Assembly (NCBI GenBank): GCA_024636015.1
Contig: JAGXHU010000073.1
Location: 1 to 39,196, forward strand
Source of the DNA: Halothiobacillus sp.
GTDB taxonomy: Bacteria; Pseudomonadota; Gammaproteobacteria; Halothiobacillales; Halothiobacillaceae
Direction of reading: 5' to 3'
Length of the DNA stretch: 39,196 nucleotides
The position numbers were made by a program, and so were the translations under genes. The notes under the pieces are model-generated. The model saw only the letters and a list, made by a program, of their open reading frames with translations, had not been told where the DNA came from and searched no databases. Below, one piece after another: positions 9,160 to 16,840 of this stretch; the first letter of the stretch is position 1, and each line of letters starts with the position of its first letter.

Positions 9160-10760
9160 GTGGGTGTTCTCCCGTCAGGGTGGGCGCCAAACAGTGTTGT
9201 GATGAGCATCTCCCGTGCAGCGTGTCGGTCCAGTTTGCCATTGGCTGAACGGGGTAGGCTGTTCTGCGTCATGATGTGGGCGGGTTGCTGGTAGGGGGCG
9301 AGTGTCTGTTTGAGCCAGAGCCCCAATGCCTGAGTGTCGAACGTTGGGGCGATGACCAGCCCGATTTTCTCCGATGCATCAGGATCATCGGGTGGCGCGT
9401 AGCCGAAGGCCAGTGCCTCGCGGAGGCCTGGAAACTGAAGTGCCGCCGTTTCGATCTCTTCCGGACTGACACGAAAGCCTTGGTGTTTGATCTGGTCGTC
9501 CAGTCTACCGAGGAAATGCAGTCGTCCGTCCGCATCGCGCCGTATCCGGTCGCCCGAAAATACGACCCAATCATCCTCCGGGTTTGGCCAGCCGGCGGGC
9601 GGCGCCCGAAAGCGTTCGGCCGTGGCGATCGGGTCGTTGAAATAGCCGTCGGTGACCAGCGGCCCGCCCTGAATCAACTCGCCCTCTGCAGCGCCTTCGC
9701 CTGGGTAGAGTCGGCCCTGTTCATCCATCAAGCCGAGCGTGGTTTCGGCAAAAGCCCGTCCGATTGAATCCGGATGGGCGTCTACCTCGTCGGGCGGTAG
9801 AAAGCTGGCGCGGAAGGCCTCGGTCAAGCCGTACATCAGAAATAACCGTGTGCTTGGTCGCACCACGCGAATGGCCTTGACCGCCGAAACGGGCAGGCGG
9901 CCGCCGGAATTGGTGATGATGCGCAATGCGGCGCAGTCCGGTAGCCAGGATTGATGCGACAACGGGATCAGCAGGCCGGGTGTTCCGGCAAGTACGGTGA
10001 TACCGGCATCCAGCAGCGGTTTTCTCAGATCGTTGGGGAGCAGGTAATCCTGCAGATAGATCCCGGCGCCGGCCATCAACGCGGTCGTAATTTGCGACAG
10101 CCCGTAGTCGAAGGACAGCGGCAACACCGCCAGAATTTCGTCTTCTGCCGTGAGCCCCAGGTAATCGCAGACCGCTTGGGCCCCGATGGTCAGGTTGGCG
10201 TGGGTCACCATCACGCCCTTGGGCTGGCCGGTGCTGCCGGAGGTGTAGAGCAGGGCGGCTAGCGCCTCGGGTTGCGGTGCCTGCGCACAATCTTCCTGAT
10301 TGGGATGTGCCTTCGCCGTGTTGAAGCGGATGGGCGACTGTTCCGGTGTGGTACAGAATCCGAGCACGTTGGCATCGGCAGTCGGCGTTACTGAATCGAA
10401 CTGTTCGGTCGATAAGGCCAGGGCATGCGCATGGCCCTTGTCGATGATCAGACCATGCGCCTCGGCGCGCGTAAAAACCTGGTGCAGTTGTGTGGCGCGC
10501 TGGGCTGGGTGCAAGGGTACGATGACCACGCCCGCGGCCAATGCGCCCAAAAGAGTGATTACAGTTTCGGGGCGCTTGTTGGCCCAGATGACCAGCCGAT
10601 TGCCGGGCCGCAGCCCCAGAGCGATCAATTGTCCCGCTACATGACGGACGCGCACGGCGAGCTCGTCATAGCGAATCGACTGCTGCGCGTCGCGCAGTGC
10701 AATCCGTGCCGGTGTTGTGGCGGCGATGTGCTGTAATCGGTTGATCAAATCAGGGGGCAT
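9156..10760 (-). CDS. Acyl-CoA ligase (AMP-forming), exosortase A system-associated type
   Basis: A 534-residue member of the ANL (adenylate-forming) superfamily. Motifs in order: LLYTSGSTGQPKGVMVTH (ATP phosphate loop), MYGLTEAFRAS, FSGDRIRRDADGRLHFLGR with the hinge aspartate, IKHQGFRVSPEEIE, and PRSANGKLDR with the catalytic lysine. It resembles the ligases paired with PLP decarboxylases near exosortase A genes (TIGR03098 type), themselves close to amino-acid adenylation domains. It presumably activates a carboxylate as an adenylate and loads it on CoA or a carrier protein; the substrate is not predictable from sequence. I prefer the ATG at 10760 over an in-frame TTG at 10787; neither has a good ribosome binding site. 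It is first in a two-gene unit with the decarboxylase and divergent from aroC. Confidence 0.85.
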   Translation of the reverse strand: MPPDLINRLQHIAATTPARIALRDAQQSIRYDELAVRVRHVAGQLIALGLRPGNRLVIWANKRPETVITLLGALAAGVVIVPLHPAQRATQLHQVFTRAEAHGLIIDKGHAHALALSTEQFDSVTPTADANVLGFCTTPEQSPIRFNTAKAHPNQEDCAQAPQPEALAALLYTSGSTGQPKGVMVTHANLTIGAQAVCDYLGLTAEDEILAVLPLSFDYGLSQITTALMAGAGIYLQDYLLPNDLRKPLLDAGITVLAGTPGLLIPLSHQSWLPDCAALRIITNSGGRLPVSAVKAIRVVRPSTRLFLMYGLTEAFRASFLPPDEVDAHPDSIGRAFAETTLGLMDEQGRLYPGEGAAEGELIQGGPLVTDGYFNDPIATAERFRAPPAGWPNPEDDWVVFSGDRIRRDADGRLHFLGRLDDQIKHQGFRVSPEEIETAALQFPGLREALAFGYAPPDDPDASEKIGLVIAPTFDTQALGLWLKQTLAPYQQPAHIMTQNSLPRSANGKLDRHAAREMLITTLFGAHPDGRTPT

Positions 10761-10935
10761 GATGAGCGTGCGGGCATAGGGTTCCAAGGGTAGGGGCCGG
10801 GTAAAGGCCAGGATGCGTATAATGGGTGGAATTCTAACACGCGGCCTCGCGTGACCCGGGCCTCAACGCCCTGGGATTTAACGCCCTGAGATTGAAATCA
10901 GGGGTGGGGCTGCCACTTTGATGCGATGGGAAACT

Positions 10936-12036
10936 ATGTCAGGCAATTCTTTCGGCAAATTGTTCACGGTAACAACCTTCGGCGAGTCGCATGGTCTGGC
11001 GCTGGGCGCCATCGTCGACGGCTGCCCACCGGGCATGCCCTTGACCGAGGCCGATCTGCAGATTGATCTGGACCGCCGCAAGCCCGGCACGTCCCGGCAT
11101 ACCACCCAGCGTCGGGAGCCGGATACGGTGCGGATTCTCTCGGGCGTGTTCGAGGGTAAGACGACCGGCACGCCGATTGGTTTGGTGATCGAGAACGTCG
11201 ATCAGCGCTCGCACGATTACGGCAAGATCGCCGAGCAGTTCCGCCCCGGTCATGCCGACTACACCTATCTGCAAAAATATGGCATCCGCGATTACCGGGG
11301 TGGCGGTCGCTCTTCGGCCCGCGAAACCGCGATGCGGGTGGCGGCCGGTGCGATCGCCCGCAAATGGCTGCGTGAGACCCTGGGCGTCGAGATTCGCGGT
11401 TATCTGTCCCAGCTTGGGCCCATCAAACTGAAGGGGTTCGATTGGTCGGCAGTCGGCCAGAATCCGTTTTTCTGGCCGGATTCCACCCAGGTGCCCGAAC
11501 TGGAGGCCTTTATGGATGATCTGCGTAAGTCCGGCGATTCCGTCGGCGCACGGGTATCTGTGGTGGCGACCGGTTGTCCACCCGGTTGGGGCGAGCCGGT
11601 GTTCGACCGACTGGATGCGGAGCTGGCACATGCCCTGATGAGCATCAATGCCGTCAAGGGTGTCGAGATCGGCAGTGGGTTCGCTTGTGTGGCCGCGCGC
11701 GGCACGGAGTTCCGGGATGAAATGACACCGGAGGGTTTCCTGAGTAATCACGCGGGCGGGGTGTTGGGTGGGATTTCCACCGGGCAGGACATCGTGGCGC
11801 ATATCGCGCTCAAACCGACTTCCAGCATTCGGTTACCGGGCCAGAGCGTGGATCTGACGGGCGCCAACTGCGAAGTCATTACGACGGGTCGACATGATCC
11901 CTGTGTCGGCATTCGCGCCACCCCAATCGCGGAAGCGATGATGGCGTTGACCCTGATCGATCACGCCCTGCGCCATCGGGGGCAGTGCGGCGGCGTTCAC
12001 ACTGATACCCCGATCGTACCCGCCACGGTTCGCTGA
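10936..12036 (+). CDS. aroC: Chorismate synthase
   Basis: Makes chorismate from 5-enolpyruvylshikimate-3-phosphate with reduced FMN, the last common step of aromatic synthesis. Family motifs are intact: [40 protein letters not shown], the signature [20 protein letters not shown], and [18 protein letters not shown] near the end. Length is 366 residues, as expected. The start at 10936 ([10 protein letters not shown]) aligns with family N-termini and has GGGA a few bases upstream; an earlier TTG at 10918 only adds MMRWET. A TATAAT at 10818-10823 could be its -10, but no convincing -35 precedes it. The MFS gene begins 6 bases after the stop. Confidence 0.97.
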   Translation: MSGNSFGKLFTVTTFGESHGLALGAIVDGCPPGMPLTEADLQIDLDRRKPGTSRHTTQRREPDTVRILSGVFEGKTTGTPIGLVIENVDQRSHDYGKIAEQFRPGHADYTYLQKYGIRDYRGGGRSSARETAMRVAAGAIARKWLRETLGVEIRGYLSQLGPIKLKGFDWSAVGQNPFFWPDSTQVPELEAFMDDLRKSGDSVGARVSVVATGCPPGWGEPVFDRLDAELAHALMSINAVKGVEIGSGFACVAARGTEFRDEMTPEGFLSNHAGGVLGGISTGQDIVAHIALKPTSSIRLPGQSVDLTGANCEVITTGRHDPCVGIRATPIAEAMMALTLIDHALRHRGQCGGVHTDTPIVPATVR

Positions 12037-12042
12037 TTCCCG

Positions 12043-13287
12043 GTGCGTGAATCGTCACAGCCTGCCGATTCCCTGCCCGCCATGCGGTTGACCCTCTTTG
12101 TCTATTTCCTGGGATTCGGTATTTTTTTACCGTATTTCAGCCCGTTTCTGCTGGCCCAGGGCTTCCGGCCGGAGCAGGTGAGTCAGTTACTCGCCGCCGT
12201 GATGGCGGCTAAAATCATTGCGCCGCCGCTTCTTGGATGGTGGATCGACCACAGCAATCGGCTGATGCCCGTCTTGCGAACCATGTCCTGGTTGGCGGTA
12301 CTGTTGTTTGCGCTCGTTATCGTGCTGATGGTGACATCGGCACCCTTTATCTGGTGGCTCGGGGTGCTGGGGCTCTTCGGACTGGTCTGGCAACCGCTCC
12401 TGTCCCAACTCGATGTGCTGACCCTGAGGCTGGTGGCCGGACGTAGCCATGTCTACTCCTCGCTGCGCGCCTGGGGCTCGATCGGGTTTATCGTCTCGGC
12501 TGTGGGGCTGGGCTGGCTGCTCGATATCGCTGGGGCAGCCCATCAATCGGCGCTGATGACGGGGATGCTGTTGGCGTCGCTATTCGGGTTGGCGTTATTG
12601 CTGGTCAAGATGCCCGAACCAGCAACGCCGCCGAGCTCGCATCAGATCGAGTCTGCTTCGACCGAAGATTTCTGGCACCAATTCCGTCAACCGGCTCTAC
12701 TGGGGTTTCTGCTGATGCAGTTCCTGATCAATGTTGCGCACGGGGTTTACTATGCTTTTTTCAGTATTTATCTTGCGCAGCATGGGTATTCGACGGGGAT
12801 GATCGGCTTGCTCTGGGCCTTGGGTGTGGTGGCGGAGATCGTACTGTTTTTCGTTCTGCCGAGGTTCCTGGGTCGGTTTTCCGTGGTTGCGTTGCTGGCC
12901 ATCGCGCTGAGCTTGATGGCTGTGCGCTGGCTCATGATCGGCACCCTGGTTGATTCGCTGATCTGGCTCTTGTTCGCCCAGACTCTGCACGCGGCCAGTT
13001 TCGGCTTGACGCATGCCGTCGGCGTGGCCACGATTCACCAACATTTCACGGGTCGAGCGCAGGCGAGGGGGCAAGCGGTGTTTTCAGGGTTCAGTTATGG
13101 GGGCGGCGCGGCGCTGGGGCTGTTGCTGGCGGGCTGGTTGTGGACACAACTGGGCCCACAGCAGGCATTTGCGACCATGACCCTCATCACGGTGGCGGCG
13201 GGCGCGTTGCTCTGGACCAGCCGCTCTCTGTTGGCACAGGTGCGAATCGCCGAAGAACCCATCGCGGCCGTAGAGGTCGTCGGCTGA
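12043..13287 (+). CDS. MFS transporter, phenylpropionate-permease-like (PPP family)
   Basis: A 414-residue polytopic inner-membrane protein with about twelve hydrophobic segments, in two halves joined by a hydrophilic loop at about residues 190-210. The first segment RLTLFVYFLGFGIFLPYFSPFLLAQG and the following WWIDHSNR loop match the 3-phenylpropionate permease (HcaT) group of the major facilitator superfamily. AHGVYYAFFSIYLAQHGYS opens the second half, as in that group. The substrate is unknown; the HcaT name does not imply phenylpropionate here. GTG at 12043 is the first possible start; an ATG at 12082 just before the first segment is an alternative. It lies 6 bases after aroC and overlaps the next gene by one base (TGATG), so cotranscription is likely. 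Confidence 0.85.
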   Translation: MRESSQPADSLPAMRLTLFVYFLGFGIFLPYFSPFLLAQGFRPEQVSQLLAAVMAAKIIAPPLLGWWIDHSNRLMPVLRTMSWLAVLLFALVIVLMVTSAPFIWWLGVLGLFGLVWQPLLSQLDVLTLRLVAGRSHVYSSLRAWGSIGFIVSAVGLGWLLDIAGAAHQSALMTGMLLASLFGLALLLVKMPEPATPPSSHQIESASTEDFWHQFRQPALLGFLLMQFLINVAHGVYYAFFSIYLAQHGYSTGMIGLLWALGVVAEIVLFFVLPRFLGRFSVVALLAIALSLMAVRWLMIGTLVDSLIWLLFAQTLHAASFGLTHAVGVATIHQHFTGRAQARGQAVFSGFSYGGGAALGLLLAGWLWTQLGPQQAFATMTLITVAAGALLWTSRSLLAQVRIAEEPIAAVEVVG

Positions 13288-14108
13288 TGGGTATTTTCGA
13301 AGATCCAGCAGGACACTCGGCGATCGAGTCGATTTCGGCGTGGTACCAGACGCCGATGGGGGCACGGATCGGCCGGGATTTGACGCAGTGCATTGTGCAG
13401 CACGCCGATGACGCTTTTGGCTATCACGCCGTGGTTATGGGTGCGACGCTGCCGTTGGGGTCGCGCTTGCGGATTCGTCATGTCACTCAGGTGAGTCCCT
13501 CCTTGGCAGCGATGGCTGGCCCGGTGCCGGGTGCAGACAACGAATACCCGGCGACCGGCATGGTGGCGGATTTCACGGCGTTGCCGATTGCCAGTGAATC
13601 GGCCGATCTTGTGATCGCTTTGCATGTCCTGGAAAATCTGCGGCAACCCCACGCGCTGCTGCGTGAGATGGACCGTATCGTCCGGCCCGAAGGCCGCTTG
13701 CTGATTGTGGGTGTCAATCCGGTCAGTCTGTTCCCGGTGATGCGGCTGTTGGGCCGAACCTGTCACACGCCGTTGTTGCGCGGGCATCGTCATGCGGCCT
13801 GGCGGCTGGTGGATTTGTTGCGGGTCCTGGGCTATGAAATTAACGCCGTGGAGCATCTCGGCGGCCTCTGTCCGACCTGCCGCGTGCGTCGGTACGATCG
13901 ATTCCGGCGTGTGCGCGAATGGAGCCTGCGCTGGGCTGGATTCCTGCATGGTTTTTACGTGATCGACGCGACCCGTCGTGAGAGTACGCCCACCGCGATT
14001 CGCCCATCCTTTCGCTTGCGTGAATTGATGCCGCAGAAGGCGGGATCTCGGGTGGCGGGCTCGACGACGGCCGGTGCGCGCCTTAACCCCCATCCAAACA
14101 GGCGTTGA
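13287..14108 (+). CDS. YafS-like class I methyltransferase-fold protein
   Basis: A 273-residue protein similar to E. coli YafS, which also lies next to rnhA and dnaQ. The recognisable part is the second half of a Rossmann methyltransferase: FTALPIASESADLVIALHV (acidic loop and motif II), LLREMDRIVRPEGRLLIVGVNP (motif III and helix), then a stretch around LVDLLRVLGYEI. The usual glycine-rich SAM motif I (GxGxG) is not visible; the matching region reads GATLPLGSRLRI. Either SAM binding is unusual or activity is lost. The C-terminus is basic and low in hydrophobics. The ATG overlaps the transporter stop by one base, and rnhA starts directly after its stop. Reading the frame upstream of 13287 would only overlap the transporter gene. 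Confidence 0.8.
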   Translation: MGIFEDPAGHSAIESISAWYQTPMGARIGRDLTQCIVQHADDAFGYHAVVMGATLPLGSRLRIRHVTQVSPSLAAMAGPVPGADNEYPATGMVADFTALPIASESADLVIALHVLENLRQPHALLREMDRIVRPEGRLLIVGVNPVSLFPVMRLLGRTCHTPLLRGHRHAAWRLVDLLRVLGYEINAVEHLGGLCPTCRVRRYDRFRRVREWSLRWAGFLHGFYVIDATRRESTPTAIRPSFRLRELMPQKAGSRVAGSTTAGARLNPHPNRR

Positions 14109-14612
14109 ATGAGTGATTTAGTGATGAATACAACCGTATCAGACCCACTGGTGCCTGCCGAGGCACAGATGGTGGTACATATTTGGACCGATGGCGCTTG
14201 CAAGGGTAATCCCGGCCGGGGCGGTTGGGGTGCGTTGTTACGTTATGGCGGACACGAGCGCGAACTCTGCGGGGGCGAGGCCCATACCACCAATAACCGG
14301 ATGGAACTGTTGGCGGCAATTGTTGCCCTGGAAACGCTGAAGCGTTCTTGCCATGTTCATCTAACCACCGACTCACAGTATGTTCGCCAGGGGATGCTTG
14401 AGTGGTTACCCAATTGGCGGAAAAGGAACTGGCGTCGGGCCGATGGTCAGCCCGTCAAGAATGCCGACCTCTGGGTACGGCTCGATGAGGCGGCGAAACG
14501 CCATCAGATGGAATGGCACTGGATCAAGGGTCACGCCGGCCATGCAGAAAACGAACACGCCGATCAGCTAGCCAATCGCGGTATTGAAAACCTCAGCGGA
14601 GTGCAGATATGA
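14109..14612 (+). CDS. rnhA: Ribonuclease HI
   Basis: Cleaves the RNA strand of RNA-DNA hybrids, removing R-loops and primer remnants. All catalytic residues are found: Asp28 in [11 protein letters not shown], Glu66 in NNRMEL, Asp88 in TTDSQYV, His142 in [13 protein letters not shown] and Asp152 at its end. The basic handle [20 protein letters not shown] is intact. Compared with E. coli the N-terminus is about 18 residues longer; an ATG at 14124 would shorten it by five. The gene begins immediately after the upstream stop and overlaps dnaQ by four bases (ATGA). In E. coli rnhA and dnaQ are divergent, while here they run in one direction. Confidence 0.96.
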   Translation: MSDLVMNTTVSDPLVPAEAQMVVHIWTDGACKGNPGRGGWGALLRYGGHERELCGGEAHTTNNRMELLAAIVALETLKRSCHVHLTTDSQYVRQGMLEWLPNWRKRNWRRADGQPVKNADLWVRLDEAAKRHQMEWHWIKGHAGHAENEHADQLANRGIENLSGVQI

Positions 14613-15337
14613 GTGAACGGCAGATCATACTGGATACAGAAACGACCGGCATGCCCGTGGGCGAAGGCCATCGACTGGTCGAGATCGGCGCAGTGGAGAT
14701 GATCGGGCGCCGCAGCACAGGGCGGCATTTTCACGCCTATCTGAATCCGGAGCGGCCCGTCGACCCCGGCGCTCTGGCCGTTCATGGTCTGGATGATGCA
14801 TTTCTGTCAGAAAAACCCAAATTTTCGGCCGTGGTGGACGCATTCCTGGCCTTCATCCAGGGCAGCGAATTAATCATTCACAATGCCGAGTTCGATGTGG
14901 GGTTCATCAATGCTGAGCTCGAGCGTCTGCCCGCTCGTGGACGGCTGACGGATTATGTACCGAATATCATCGATTCCCTGGCGCTGGCCCGCCGCAAACA
15001 TCCGGGGCAACGCAATAGCCTGGATGCGCTGTGCCGCCGGTACGCCATCGACAACAGTTCACGGACCCTGCACGGCGCCTTACTGGATTCCGAGATCCTG
15101 GCGGATGTGTATCTGGCGATCACCGGTGGCCAGAAGACGCTTTCCTTCGAAGCAGATGGCGGACATGCCGGCTCGTCGGGAAGGGCTGATCCCTCGGGGA
15201 TGGCGAGCATCGTTCGATTAGCGGCCGATCGTCCCGTTTTGCGCGTGATTGGCGCCGATTCCGATGAGGCGGCGGCACATGCGGCCTGGTTGGAGCGGCT
15301 CGGGCAGGATGGCGCCCCGCGCGCCTGGCCGGAATAA
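14609..15337 (+). CDS. dnaQ: DNA polymerase III epsilon subunit (proofreading exonuclease)
   Basis: The 3'-5' exonuclease of the replicative polymerase, of the DEDDh type. Exo I is ILDTETTG (Asp9, Glu11), Exo II is HNAEFDVGF, and Exo III is [15 protein letters not shown] with the His and Asp. [20 protein letters not shown] is typical of epsilon. The C-terminal 60 residues are divergent; in E. coli this part carries the tail that binds the alpha subunit. Length 242 fits (E. coli 243). The start overlaps the rnhA stop as ATGA, so the two are probably translated together. No T-rich terminator follows, only a short GAACC-CCC-GGTTC hairpin at 15396-15408. Confidence 0.95.
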   Translation: MSERQIILDTETTGMPVGEGHRLVEIGAVEMIGRRSTGRHFHAYLNPERPVDPGALAVHGLDDAFLSEKPKFSAVVDAFLAFIQGSELIIHNAEFDVGFINAELERLPARGRLTDYVPNIIDSLALARRKHPGQRNSLDALCRRYAIDNSSRTLHGALLDSEILADVYLAITGGQKTLSFEADGGHAGSSGRADPSGMASIVRLAADRPVLRVIGADSDEAAAHAAWLERLGQDGAPRAWPE

Positions 15338-15436
15338 CGATCTATTTCCTTATTTCTATGCGTGATTTGTCAGGATGCATGACGTTGGATGCCTTGAACC
15401 CCCGGTTCTGAACTCAATATTGGGATTGGGCTGGGA

Positions 15437-15462
15437 GCGATAGGTAAATATAAACCTATCGC
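15437..15462. promoter_or_regulatory. Perfect inverted repeat overlapping the rnf promoter, candidate operator
   Basis: GCGATAGGT (15437-15445) and ACCTATCGC (15454-15462) are exact complements around an AT-rich 8-base centre. The repeat ends two bases before the -10 hexamer at 15464, so it covers the spacer and -35 zone. That position suits a repressor, or an activator standing in for a weak -35. I do not recognise the site as belonging to a known regulator. Confidence 0.6.
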
Positions 15463-15463
15463 C

Positions 15464-15469
15464 TATAAT
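15464..15469 (+). promoter_or_regulatory. Likely -10 element of the rnf operon
   Basis: A perfect TATAAT stands at 15464-15469, with no recognisable -35 hexamer 16-18 bases upstream because that space is taken by the inverted repeat at 15437-15462. Transcription would begin near 15476 and leave a leader of about 185 bases before rnfA. Confidence 0.5.
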
Positions 15470-15475
15470 GAGTGC

Positions 15476-15662
15476 CAAGAAGGGGCCTGTCCTGCCATGT
15501 GTCGGGCCTCTTGAGATCTGCCCCCCGTCCACTTGGATGACACGGGCATTTTCCGAGTGTGCTGTCGGGTTCTATGTTGGACAGATCTGCGAGTGTTCCC
15601 TGTTACCTATCCATCATGGTCAATGAGTGTGTGGACGGTGTCGACCTGGCTGAGGTGTGGTT
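15476..15662 (+). other. Foldable leader of the rnf operon with a possible upstream reading frame
   Basis: If the -10 at 15464 is used, this stretch is untranslated leader. Three pairings are visible: AAGGGGCCT with GGGCCTCTT (15479-15513, nine pairs counting wobble), AGATCTG with CAGATCT at about 15514-15588, and inside it ACACGG with CCGaGTGT. No run of T follows any of them, so it does not look like a simple attenuator. A frame from ATG 15574 or ATG 15616 ends at TGA 15664-15666, overlapping the rnfA start codon as GTGA; its ribosome binding site is poor. The rest of the gap (15338-15436) holds only a small hairpin at 15396-15408. Confidence 0.35.
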
Positions 15663-16244
15663 GTGACTGAATATGTCCTGATTCTGATTAGTACGGTGCT
15701 CGTCAATAACTTCGTTCTAGTGAAGTTCTTGGGGCTATGCCCGTTTTTTGGCGTTTCCAAAAAAATAGAAACCGCTATTGGCATGTCCATGGCGACGACC
15801 TTCGTGCTAACCCTGTCCGCTATCGCCAGCTATCTGACCGAAACCTATCTGCTCGAACCCCTGGGGTTGGCCTATCTGCGCACCATCATGTTCATCGTGG
15901 TGATCGCGGTGGTGGTGAATTTTACCGAGATGGTGGTGCGCAAGACGAGCCCGCTGTTGCACAACGTGCTGGGTATTTATCTGCCCTTGATTACCACCAA
16001 CTGTGCCGTGCTTGGTGTGGCCCTGTTGAACGTGCAGCAGGCCCATAATTTTACCGAGTCGGCACTCTATGGTTTCGGTGCCTCGCTGGGATTTTCATTG
16101 GTTCTGATTCTGTTCTCAGCCCTGCGGGAACGGATAGATGCCGCTGATGTGCCGCTGGCCTTCGAAGGTGTGCCCATTGCCCTGATTACGGCCGGGTTGA
16201 TGGCGCTGGGTTTCATGGGCTTCGCCGGGATGGTGAAGGCCTGA
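15663..16244 (+). CDS. rnfA: Rnf complex subunit RnfA (RsxA)
   Basis: Integral membrane subunit of the Rnf complex, which couples ferredoxin/NAD electron transfer to ion movement and in E. coli (Rsx) helps reset SoxR. Six hydrophobic segments are visible, beginning [27 protein letters not shown] and including the signatures [13 protein letters not shown] and [17 protein letters not shown]. The cysteines in LGLCPFFG and TTNCAV are those that hold the intramembrane iron centre in this fold. The GTG at 15663 gives 193 residues, the same length as E. coli RsxA, and has GAGG 8 bases upstream; the in-frame GTG at 15657 is less likely. It is the first gene of the operon and overlaps rnfB by one base. 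Confidence 0.96.
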   Translation: MTEYVLILISTVLVNNFVLVKFLGLCPFFGVSKKIETAIGMSMATTFVLTLSAIASYLTETYLLEPLGLAYLRTIMFIVVIAVVVNFTEMVVRKTSPLLHNVLGIYLPLITTNCAVLGVALLNVQQAHNFTESALYGFGASLGFSLVLILFSALRERIDAADVPLAFEGVPIALITAGLMALGFMGFAGMVKA

Positions 16245-16840
16245 TGCTGACGGCTATTCTTGTATCGGCGGGGCTGGCGCTGGCGTTCGGGATATTGCTC
16301 GGCGTTGCGGCCCAGTGGTTTCATGTCGAGGGCAATCCGCTGGCGGAGAAAATCGATGGCATTCTGCCGCAAACCCAGTGCGGGCAGTGCGGTTTTCCCG
16401 GCTGCCGGCCTTACGCCGAGGCGATCGCTTCTGGGCAGGCCGATATCAATCAGTGTCCACCCGGTGGTGAAACGACCATCAAGAATCTGGCCGATTTGCT
16501 GGGTGTCGAACCTAAACCATTGAATGCCGAAAATGGCAGTGAGAAAGAAGTTCCCCTGCTGGCGGTGATTGATGAGGCGATTTGCATCGGGTGTACCAAG
16601 TGCATTCAGGCCTGTCCTGTCGATGCGATTCTGGGCGCCGCCAAGCAGATGCACACCGTGATTGCCGACGAGTGTACGGGATGCGAGCTCTGCATTGCGC
16701 CCTGTCCGGTCGATTGTATTGACATGGTGCCCATTCGCGGGGGGGTGGACGATTATCGTTTTCCGCAGCCCGCTTCGGCACAGCCCGCTGTATCGGATGC
16801 GGCCGCACCGCGCACGGTGCCGGAGTCCGCCCATGTCTGA
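16244..16840 (+). CDS. rnfB: Rnf complex iron-sulfur subunit RnfB
   Basis: Carries electrons between ferredoxin and the rest of the Rnf complex on the cytoplasmic side. Residues 3-24 form one membrane anchor. The Fe-S module of the family follows (Cys46, Cys49, Cys54, Cys71 in [17 protein letters not shown] and INQCPPGG). Two ferredoxin-type 4Fe-4S motifs come next: [12 protein letters not shown] (114-124) and [12 protein letters not shown] (144-154). After these only a short, proline/alanine-rich tail remains, as in gammaproteobacterial RnfB and unlike the long multi-cluster RnfB of clostridia. The start overlaps the rnfA stop by one base (TGATG), and the end overlaps rnfC by 8 bases. Confidence 0.96.
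   Translation: MLTAILVSAGLALAFGILLGVAAQWFHVEGNPLAEKIDGILPQTQCGQCGFPGCRPYAEAIASGQADINQCPPGGETTIKNLADLLGVEPKPLNAENGSEKEVPLLAVIDEAICIGCTKCIQACPVDAILGAAKQMHTVIADECTGCELCIAPCPVDCIDMVPIRGGVDDYRFPQPASAQPAVSDAAAPRTVPESAHV

Noticed and set aside
13095..14093. A 332-codon minus-strand frame opposite the YafS-like gene
   Set aside because: The product is low-complexity and rich in His, Gln and Arg, while the plus strand has a conserved gene in a conserved neighbourhood.
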